Positions 1-5,900 of a DNA stretch of 7,856 nucleotides are shown here, one piece after another. Each line of letters begins with the position of its first letter. Position 1 is the first letter of the stretch. Origin of the DNA: Candidatus Tayloriibacteriota bacterium (lineage in GTDB: Bacteria; Patescibacteriota; Minisyncoccia; Phycocordibacterales; GWA1-40-21); contig JAPLZG010000100.1 of the NCBI GenBank assembly GCA_026395155.1, forward strand, positions 1 through 7,856. Direction: 5' to 3'. Both the position numbers and the translations under genes were made by a program. The notes beneath the pieces are model-generated. The model searched no databases and was not told the DNA's origin. It was given only the letters and a program-made list of their open reading frames with translations.

Positions 1-1121
1 ATCATTATTATATCTGGGTCTTGTCTAAGTGATGCACGAAGCCCAGAAATAAAAGTATATCCCTTATTTTCTTCAACTTGTGTTTGAACAATACCTGGCA
101 AATGATATTCAATAGGATCTTCAATTGTAATTATCTTTGTTTCTGGGGAATGAATTTTCTTCATGAAAGCATAGAGTGTCGTTGTCTTACCAGATCCAGT
201 AGGACCAGTAATAAGGAGCATTCCGTTTGGTTTTTTGATTTCTTCCAGCAACATATTTAATGTCTTTTCTTCTATACCTAATTCTTCAAGTGGAACAGAA
301 ATTGATTTTGGATTGAGAAGTCTCATAACAATAGATTCATTATAAGCACCTGGTAAAACTGATGTTCTTATTTCGATTTCGCTTCCTTTTACTTTAATAC
401 TAAAACGGCCGTCTTGAGATTCTGCTTTAATGTTTAATTTTAATCCTGAAAGAAGCTTGATTCTTGAAAGAAGAAGTGAATAAGTATTTATGTCAAAAGT
501 GTATGTATCAATAAGTACGCCATCAATCCTAAATCTCATCCTAACTGTTTCTTCTTCTGCCTCGAGGTGAACATCTGATGCTCCAAGCTCAAGCGCTCCA
601 GCCATCATTATTTCCAATATTTTTGAAATTCTGTAAGTTTGTTTGACGCCCATCAAATCGTCTGTAAGTATTTTTATATCATTTATTGTTTTTACTTTTG
701 ACATAAGGACAACAACTTGATCTCCAGAAATATCGAATGTGCCTATTGTGCTTTCTGATGCGTAGGATAAATCTTTGTATAATTTCCATGCCTTTTCTAG
801 ACTTTTTCTTGAAACCATATGGACGACAGGGAAGTATCCATCTTTAGAAAGCCTGTTTACTACAGAAATAGTTTTCTCGTTGTTTGGGGAAATTATAGCT
901 ACTTGTATTTTTTTACCTACCATATCGAAGACAGCTAGATTTGCTAATCTTGCTTCTTCTTCATTTATTATTCTTATCGCGTCACTATTTACTGGTAATA
1001 CTCCCAAGTCTAAATAGTTGTATCCATATTTTCCAGCTAGAATTTTTGCGACATCTTCCTCTTCTTTGATACGCATTTCATCAAGCCGTTTATTTTGTTT
1101 TTCTTCATCAAAATCTACCAT
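1..1121 (-). CDS. pilB: PilB/GspE-family type IV pilus or type II secretion assembly ATPase, C-terminus cut by window edge
   Basis: Hexameric cytoplasmic ATPase that drives pilin polymerisation at the inner membrane. I translated the minus strand from ATG at 1119-1121; the frame stays open for 373 codons to position 1, so the gene continues off the window. Residues about 20-130 resemble the MshEN/T2SSE N-terminal domain. GASDVHLE (180-187) and MRFRIDGVL just after it are the usual entry to the ATPase core. Walker A is GPTGSGKT (306-313), the Asp box ITIEDPIEY lies around 332-339, and the Walker B segment starts with DPDIIM at 368 just before the edge. The tetracysteine zinc motif and C-terminal domain, if present, lie outside. 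No Shine-Dalgarno sequence precedes the ATG, but no better upstream start is seen. PilB, GspE and PilT share this core; the MshEN-like N-terminus favours PilB/GspE over PilT. Family confidence is high; the choice of pilB over gspE is inference. Confidence 0.9.
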   Translation of the reverse strand, partial: MVDFDEEKQNKRLDEMRIKEEEDVAKILAGKYGYNYLDLGVLPVNSDAIRIINEEEARLANLAVFDMVGKKIQVAIISPNNEKTISVVNRLSKDGYFPVVHMVSRKSLEKAWKLYKDLSYASESTIGTFDISGDQVVVLMSKVKTINDIKILTDDLMGVKQTYRISKILEIMMAGALELGASDVHLEAEEETVRMRFRIDGVLIDTYTFDINTYSLLLSRIKLLSGLKLNIKAESQDGRFSIKVKGSEIEIRTSVLPGAYNESIVMRLLNPKSISVPLEELGIEEKTLNMLLEEIKKPNGMLLITGPTGSGKTTTLYAFMKKIHSPETKIITIEDPIEYHLPGIVQTQVEENKGYTFISGLRASLRQDPDIIM

Positions 1122-1170
1122 ATAGCAATATAATATCATTTTAATGATTTTAAATCCAAATTTTTTCTTT

Positions 1171-1223
1171 CGCGGACAACACGCGGACTTCTTTCGCTGA
1201 CTTGACGCAGATCATACGCTGAC
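1171..1223. repeat. Five degenerate 7-mers phased at about 11 bases
   Basis: Five related heptamers start at 1171, 1182, 1195, 1206 and 1217: cgcggac, cgcggac, cgctgac, cgcagat and cgctgac. Their start-to-start spacing is 11, 13, 11 and 11 bases, close to one helical turn. The array lies 50-100 bases upstream of the pilB start. It could be a protein-binding array for pilB, an iteron-like site, or a decayed tandem repeat; the sequence alone does not decide. Confidence 0.6.
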
Positions 1224-1226
1224 TTT

Positions 1227-1269
1227 AGACGAAAAAACTTGGAGTTTGAAACTCCAAGTTTTTTCGTCT
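1227..1269. terminator. Perfect 43-base palindrome, terminator-like hairpin (orphan)
   Basis: Two perfectly complementary 21-base arms (1227-1247 and 1249-1269) flank a single central g. As RNA this folds to a stem of about 18 bp with a tttgaaa loop; its outer part is an A-run/T-run, so it resembles a bidirectional intrinsic terminator. It lies between two diverging genes, downstream of neither pilB nor tsaE, so a role in ending either transcript is not obvious. It may end an antisense transcript, insulate the two promoters, or mark a lost gene. Confidence 0.55.
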
Positions 1270-1306
1270 TTGCGAGAAGGTATTCCGACGAAGCAAACCA
1301 TCCCTT

Positions 1307-1335
1307 CTGTCATCCCGGCGTAGGCCGGGATCCAT
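1307..1335 (+). repeat. 29-base palindromic repeat, plus orientation
   Basis: A 29-base unit starting ctgtcatcccggc and ending ccgggatccat, with perfect 8-bp arms atcccggc/gccgggat (1312-1319 and 1324-1331) and a gtag loop. It shares its ends, length and stem with the units at 2580, 6774, 6822, 7626 and 7665, all intergenic. Confidence 0.8.
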
Positions 1336-1359
1336 CTTTGATTTTCTAAATTTACGTAA

Positions 1360-1397
1360 GCCTGCCCGCCTTTGGATGGAGGTCGTTTCCGGTTTTA
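1360..1397 (+). repeat. 38-base direct repeat R1, copy 1
   Basis: Begins gcctgcccgcctttgg and ends ggtcgtttccggtttta. The copy at 2531-2568 differs at only two positions. It is GC-richer than the surrounding sequence and encodes nothing recognisable. Confidence 0.8.
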
Positions 1398-1426
1398 TCA
1401 TCCAATCAATAAATTTTTTCCCTTTT

Positions 1427-1603
1427 GTCATTCCCCGCGCACCACAAGAGTACTTCCATTTTCTAATCTCTACGAGATCTGTCCACTCATTGGATATTTT
1501 GTCTCGTCTTACTCACAAAATATCTCAATGAGTCTTGCGTTGTTGGTTCCTATCCAACAACTCACACTTCGCTCAAGAAAATTAGGTCGAGACGGGAATC
1601 CAG
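1427..1603. repeat. Composite nested palindromic element R2, long copy
   Basis: The outer ends (gtcattccccg and acgggaatccag) match the ends of the 29-base repeat family. Inside are two blocks shared with 2414-2495: 1439-1466 (26 of 28 identical) and 1575-1602. Between those blocks this copy carries 108 bases, against 15 in the other copy. The extra segment holds an inverted repeat (1485-1502 with 1515-1533, one single-base indel) and a perfect hairpin gttgttgg/ccaacaac (1539-1546 and 1554-1561). It looks like a palindrome inserted into a palindrome. Confidence 0.7.
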
Positions 1604-1635
1604 TTTTGTTTTAATATGGATCAATATAATCCTAT

Positions 1636-1655
1636 ATTCTCGTCTTCACGAGAAT
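1636..1655. repeat. Perfect 8-bp hairpin upstream of tsaE
   Basis: attctcgt and acgagaat pair around a cttc loop, 25 bases before the tsaE ATG. It is probably a diverged member of the palindromic repeat family, since the following bases (gaatgata) resemble the gaatgaca end of those units. A regulatory role for tsaE cannot be excluded. Confidence 0.5.
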
Positions 1656-1892
1656 GATACAAAGTGATAATATAACGGGATGAAAATAATTAGCAAAAGT
1701 GTTGAAGAAACAGGGGAGATAGCGAAGGGTTTTATTGAAAAGATTTCTCTCGGAGTTTCTGAGAAACCCCATTGAACACCTTTCATTTCTTTTCTGTATT
1801 TAGGAAAAACAACTTTTACCCAAGCCGTTGCAAAACTTTTGAATATAAATGAATGTGTGACTAGTCCAACGTTTGTAATTCAGAAAAGATAT

Positions 1893-1914
1893 CCAATTTT
1901 GAATACAAAATTGG
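1893..1914. repeat. Perfect 8-bp inverted repeat inside tsaE
   Basis: ccaatttt (1893-1900) and aaaattgg (1907-1914) pair around gaatac. It directly precedes the larger heptamer palindrome and falls in a part of TsaE that is normally a short variable loop after SPTFVI, so it may belong to the same insertion. Confidence 0.6.
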
Positions 1915-1918
1915 ATAA

Positions 1919-2008
1919 GAATATTGAATATGGAATATCGAATGTAGGTAAAGAAAAAATTAAGAATGATTTAAAAGACCAACATTCAACATTCAACATT
2001 CTATATTC
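1919..2008. repeat. In-frame heptamer palindrome inserted in tsaE
   Basis: The left arm 1919-1949 consists of four 7-base units of the type gaatrtN followed by ggt. The right arm 1978-2008 is its reverse complement at 25 of 31 positions, for example caacattcaacattc. A 28-base AT-rich loop separates them. The unit keeps the reading frame and encodes a low-complexity peptide (NIEYGISNVGKEKIKN and onward) between SPTFVIQKRY and the conserved HIDAYRL, where TsaE proteins normally have only a few residues. It resembles the protein-coding palindromic elements known from Rickettsia in behaviour, though not in sequence. Confidence 0.75.
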
Positions 2009-2218
2009 ATCTTTTATCCACATCGATGCCTATCGTCTTGATTCTGGGAAAGAACTTCTTGCTCTTGATTGGAATAGGGATTTGAATGATTCAAGAAATT
2101 TAATTTTTATAGAATGGCCAGAAAGAGTTGCTGATATTTTGCCAGAAAATCATTTGAAAATTAATTTTAAATTTGTTGGGGAGAATGAGAGGGAGATCGA
2201 AATATAAAGGCTCGCTCG

Positions 2219-2327
2219 CCGAGCATTTTAAAAGCACGATAAAAATACCGCCAGTCGCGGTATTTTTTCACTACTCAGCGAATTTTTAGCAAAAAATTCG
2301 CCTCCGTAAGGCTTTTAAAACGCTCGG
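2219..2327. repeat. Large inverted repeat enclosing two further hairpins
   Basis: The outer arms 2219-2235 (ccgagcattttaaaagc) and 2311-2327 are complementary at 16 of 17 positions. Inside lie the terminator hairpin 2241-2267 and a perfect hairpin gcgaattttt/aaaaattcgc (2278-2287 and 2292-2301, loop agca). The whole 109-base unit could fold into a multi-branched structure in RNA or a cruciform in DNA. Confidence 0.7.
2241..2268 (+). terminator. Rho-independent terminator after tsaE
   Basis: Perfect 11-bp arms (2241-2251 and 2257-2267) around cagtc form a stem with a ccgc/gcgg core, followed by a run of six T at 2263-2268. It lies 34 bases past the tsaE stop. The A-run on the other side makes it symmetrical, so it could also stop dnaE transcripts that read through from the right. 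Confidence 0.8.
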
Positions 2328-2413
2328 CTTCGCTCGCTTGTGAGCAGAATTGTATCGTGTGCTTATCTTTTTTCTGCCTGCCCCGTGATAAAATTACTAT
2401 TTTATTTTACGGG

Positions 2414-2495
2414 GTCATCCCGTTGCACCACAAGGGCACTTCCATTTTCTAAACTCACTATGTTCGTAAGAAAATTAGGTCGAGAACGGGATCCA
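2414..2495. repeat. Composite palindromic element R2, short copy
   Basis: Shares the blocks gcaccacaag...ccattttctaa (2425-2452) and aagaaaattaggtcgaga (from 2468) with the long copy at 1427-1603, but has only 15 bases between them instead of 108. The inner attttct and agaaaat sequences can pair. The outer ends gtcatcccg and acgggatcca again match the ends of the 29-base family. Confidence 0.7.
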
Positions 2496-2530
2496 TCTCC
2501 AAAATCGGGAAGGACCTCTCTGGTAATTTG

Positions 2531-2568
2531 GCCTGCCCGCCTTTGGGGGGAGGTCGTTTCCGGTTTTA
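2531..2568 (+). repeat. 38-base direct repeat R1, copy 2
   Basis: Matches 1360-1397 at 36 of 38 bases. Here R1 follows an R2 element, whereas at the first locus R1 precedes R2, so the two units appear to move or spread independently. Confidence 0.8.
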
Positions 2569-2579
2569 ATATTTAAATA

Positions 2580-2608
2580 CTGGATTTCCGCCTCCGCGGG
2601 AATGACAG
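2580..2608 (-). repeat. 29-base palindromic repeat, minus orientation
   Basis: Reads ctggatttccgcctccgcgg then gaatgacag, the reverse complement of the family consensus with a slightly degraded left stem. It is 29 bases long like the others. Confidence 0.75.
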
Positions 2609-2660
2609 AAATTAGATTAAGCCCAGCTTAGTCTCAGAGCTATTAACTCACTTTTTCAGA

Positions 2661-2812
2661 GGGAGGCATCTCCTCCTTAGTTAAGGAGGAGTACCGAGTC
2701 TGCGAGGGGAGGTGGTATGTTAGAAATAATGACAAGGATCGTCCTTGTCAAAAATGTAAACACAACCGCCCCGGTTCGCCGACTCACCACCCCGCTTTAA
2801 CCAAGGCGGGGA
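2661..2812. repeat. GC-rich block of three hairpins
   Basis: Contains ctcctcctta/taaggaggag (2670-2679 and 2682-2691), tgacaagga/tccttgtca (2730-2738 and 2742-2750, loop tcg), and ccccgcttt/aaggcgggg (2789-2797 and 2804-2812, one G-T pair). The first is followed by gtaccgagtctgcgagggg. The block is far richer in G and C than the flanking genes and has no coding signal. It is probably another interspersed repeat type. Confidence 0.6.
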
Positions 2813-2906
2813 ATGTGCTGAGGCGAGGTCTGACCTTGCCAAACTTGAACTAGTCTTTCTTTACTTTAAAAACTTTCAACTTTATGGACTTTTTACCCTA
2901 TAAAGA

Positions 2907-2963
2907 TTTGACTGACGTCCGCCTAAGGCGGACAGAAAAATCTATGATTTTTTATCAGTCAAA
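2907..2963 (-). terminator. Nested hairpin past the dnaE stop, possible terminator
   Basis: Outer arms tttgactga (2907-2915) and tcagtcaaa (2955-2963) are perfectly complementary. They enclose gtccgcc/ggcggac (2917-2923 and 2927-2933, loop taa) and a weaker aaaaatc/gattttt pair. On the minus strand it begins 16 bases after the dnaE TAG. It has no clean U-tract immediately after the GC stem, so intrinsic termination is plausible but not certain; the terminator at 2241-2268 could act as a backup. Confidence 0.5.
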
Positions 2964-2978
2964 GCTTTATTGGGTGAA

Positions 2979-5900
2979 CTAATTTAACTCTTTAAGTCTC
3001 TCAATTATCAAACTTATCTCACCATTTCTTTCTGAAACTTTACAGACTGCAACAATACATTTATCAACTACGATTGAGCTTCTGTATTGTGCGTAGGTTT
3101 TTGGAAAGACGACTGCCTCAATTGAACCTGTAAAATCTGCGATTTTTATGAAGGCCATCGGGTCATTATTTTTTGTCATTATTTCTCGGACTTCTTCTAT
3201 AATTCCTCCGACCGGTTTACCTTCATTAACAAAATCTTTAATCGTCTTAACACCTTTTATTTTTGACAATTCAGGATCTACTACTTCCTCAGGTTCTTTT
3301 ATTTTTTTAATATTGACTGGCTGTTTTTCAAGGACTGCTCTGTATTTATCTAAAGGGTGTCCAGAAATATAAAGTCCGAGTAAATCTTTTTCCCAAAGAA
3401 GTTTTTGAGATTGTGTCGCTGGTTCTGCTTTTTCTAAATAGACGTCGCCGTGAGATGTATTTTTTGAATTACTGTCAAAAACTCCAAAAAGAGAATCCTG
3501 ATCTTTGTTTTTTGTACTAAATTCTTTATTGTATTTTAAAAGATTTTCAGTGTTTGCGAGAAGTTGGCCTCTTTCGCCAAATTCATCTAAAGCACCAGTT
3601 TTGACCAGAGCCTCAAGAGATTTTTTATTTAAATTTCTATCAATAATTCTTTCCAAGAAATCAGAGAGTGATTTAAATTTTCCATTTTTCTTTCTATCAG
3701 CCGTAATTATTTTCGAAATACCTTCACCAAAGTTTTTAATTGATGTAAGACCAAAACGGATTTTATCTGGCTCACCAGGAGTTTTCACAACAGAAAATGG
3801 ACTGAAACTTTCATTTATTGATGGGGGAAGTACTGGAATTTTTATTCTATTACATTCAGTGATGAATTCACCAATTTTTTCAACATCTCCCTGATCAGCT
3901 GTTAGAACCGCAGACATATAAATAGCAGGAAAGTTTGCTTTCATATAAGCCGTTTGATATGCCACGCGTCCGTAGCTTGCTGCGTGTGAATTGTGAACAA
4001 TGATGTCATTTGCCACAAAATTATGGTATGGCGGAAGAGTAATATCATAAGTCATTTCTTTGCCAGATTTTTTTATTGAGGAGATTTCTTCCCAATGAAT
4101 GTTATTGTCATTTTTTGAGATAACAGCTATCTCTTCGTAAGGTTTTAAATTATTAATATCCTTCCATCCATGTTTAGTATAAAAGGGGTGATTATCTGTA
4201 GCTTTTATTTTTTTATTATTTATTGTTTTTAGTTCAAATACTTCCTTAATACCATTTTCCATCACCATAGTTATCGGTTTGCTTTCAAGAATAAAACTAT
4301 CATTCATTGTAGAAATTACCGGTTTTAGGTTTTTTTCGTATATTTCTTTTATTGTAAGTATATTTTTACTTTTTATATCAGCAATTTTTGTATCTCCAAC
4401 CAAACATTTATTAAATCCATAAGCTGCAAAAGGTTCAATAAGCTTCCATAATGTCTCCGCTTTCTTTTCTGTTATTCCTCCAGCCACGAATCCTTTTAGA
4501 AGTTTGTCTTTTTGCTTTTGCATTTCTTCAGGAATTTTTTTACCCATAGCTTTTCTGAGTTTGTCTGCCTCAAGCCACGAATAACCAGCGAGCTTTATAG
4601 CTGTAAGCATAACGTCATCTTGATATGTGATAACTCCATAAGATTGATCCAAATATTCTTTCATTCTTGGATCCATATATTTAATTTTTTCTGGATGATG
4701 TTTTCTGTCTATGTATTCTGGAATAGATTCTATCGGACCTGGACGATAAAGTGCAACCATAGCGTTGATATCGTGGATGACTGTCGGTTTCAAATCTTTT
4801 AAATATTTTGTCATACCTGAGCCGTTGAGTTGGAAAAGTCCTATTGTTTCTCCACGAGCAAGCATTTCAAAAGTCTTTTTATCATCAAGCGGAATTTTTT
4901 CTATATCAATATCAAATTTTTCAATAATCTTTACACGATTGACAGCATCAGCAAGAATTGAAAGATTTTTAATTCCAAGAAAATCAAATTTTAAAAGTCC
5001 GATACCATCTTCACCGACATCATACATATCATATTGAGTAATAATTTTCCCTTCACCTTTTGGATCATATTGAAGTGGAACATAATTTGTAAGAGCATCT
5101 GGTGCTACCACAACTCCAGCCGCATGAACAGAAATATGTCTTGCACAACCTTCTATTTTTTGTGCCATATCAATAATAGTCTTTGTATCTTTATCGCTAT
5201 CATACATCTGCTTTAATTCTGGGACATCTTCCATCGCCTTTTTTAAGGTCATTGGTTTTCCTTGTGCTCCCATAGGAACAAGCTTTGCAATTTTATCTGC
5301 AAGTGGAAGGGGATAACCCATAGCTCGGGCAACGTCTCGACATGAACCACGCGCCATCATTGTTCCGAAAGTTCCTATTTGTGCGACGTTATCTTTTCCA
5401 TATTTTTGACGGGTATATTCAATAACCTCATCTCTTCTATCATCGGCAAAGTCCATATCAATATCCGGTGCTGAAGGTCTTTCTGGATTTAAAAATCTTT
5501 CAAAAGGAAGTTTATATTCAATAGGATCAACCTTAGTGATTCCTGTTACATATGTAGTAAGTGATCCTGCGACAGAACCTCTGATGTTTGTATAAATTCC
5601 GTTTTCACGAGCAAATCGAAGAAGGTCATAAACCACAAGAAAATATTGCGAATAACCTTTATCTCGAATAACTTTTAATTCATATTCTAATCTATCAATC
5701 GCAATTTTAGAATCACCCAATCCTTTTTCTCTCATCCCTTCATAGGCAATCCTTCGAAGTTCATCATCATGAGAAAGCCCACTTGGAACAATATAATTCG
5801 GAAAAATCCATTTACCAAGAGTGATTTCTAAGTTACACATATCTGCAATTTTTTCTGTATTTTCAATTGCTTCTGGTGTGTCTTTAAAATATTCCAAAGC

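Larger units (their letters stand above)
1122..1679. other. Gene-free divergent intergenic region between pilB and tsaE, filled with repeats
   Basis: No ORF here resembles a protein family; the short open frames are made of palindromic repeats. In order the stretch holds an AT-rich pilB upstream segment with a small inverted repeat (atcatt/aatgat, 1135-1148), a phased 7-mer array (1171-1223), a 43-base palindrome (1227-1269), a 29-base palindromic repeat (1307-1335), a direct repeat shared with 2531-2568, a composite nested palindrome (1427-1603), and a small hairpin (1636-1655). A TATAAT box at 1625-1630 could be a -10 element for tsaE, but no good -35 hexamer lies at the right spacing, so it is not called as a promoter. 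Confidence 0.75.
1680..2207 (+). pseudogene. tsaE: tsaE-like tRNA t6A37 biosynthesis ATPase, N-terminal half damaged
   Basis: TsaE (YjeE) is the P-loop ATPase that works with TsaB and TsaD to make threonylcarbamoyladenosine at tRNA position 37. One frame runs from ATG 1680 (MKIISKSVEETGEIAKGFIEKI, a typical TsaE start; quoted residues are split here only by reading) to TAA 2205. Recognisable parts are KTTFTQAVAKLL (from codon 43), TSPTFVI, HIDAYRL (codons 114-120) and IEWPER (codons 144-149). The expected P-loop GDLGAGKTT is reduced to LYLGKTT, and codon 32 (1773-1775) is TGA in the same frame, with no frameshift. A near-palindrome ggagtttc/gaaacccc (1752-1770) lies just before the stop. Translation could restart at TTG 1839, but that product lacks the whole P-loop. 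An in-frame palindromic insertion occupies about codons 75-110. Identity is secure; inactivation is inferred and a sequence or assembly error is possible. Confidence 0.75.
2208..2978. other. Gene-free region between convergent tsaE and dnaE
   Basis: No coding region is supported across 771 bases. The contents in order are a nested hairpin cluster with the tsaE terminator (2219-2327), an imperfect hairpin (ccccgt/acgggg ends, 2381-2414), the short copy of composite element R2 (2414-2495), direct repeat R1 copy 2 (2531-2568), a 29-base repeat (2580-2608), a GC-rich hairpin block (2661-2812), an AT-rich unassigned stretch (about 2830-2900), and the hairpin nest past the end of dnaE (2907-2963). 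Confidence 0.75.

Noticed and set aside
1225..1614. Short open frames on both strands in the pilB-tsaE gap
   Set aside because: They are made of the 43-base palindrome, the 29-base repeat, R1 and R2; no protein family is recognisable and there is no start signal.
1680..2207. Recoding of TGA as glycine (code 25, as in Gracilibacteria and Absconditabacteria) to rescue tsaE
   Set aside because: The dnaE, rnhB and partial pilB frames are full length with no in-frame TGA, and their many glycines all use GGN. A glycine at codon 32 would also not restore the missing P-loop residues.
2340..2576. 78-codon open frame on the plus strand
   Set aside because: It runs through R2 and R1 repeat sequence, with no domain; repeat-derived chance frame.
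1307..2608. CRISPR array, suggested by 29-base palindromic units
   Set aside because: Units are not evenly spaced, alternate in orientation, vary in sequence and are separated by genes; no cas gene is present.
2640..2830. tRNA or structured RNA gene in the GC-rich block
   Set aside because: The hairpins do not form a cloverleaf, no T-loop GTTCGANTCC-like motif is found in the right position, and the pieces look like separate repeats.
3990..4406. Group I or II intron, or a lineage-specific domain, instead of an intein
   Set aside because: The reading frame is open throughout and blocks A, B, F and G of the Hint fold are present with junction residues Cys1 and Asn-Ser, which fits an intein only.
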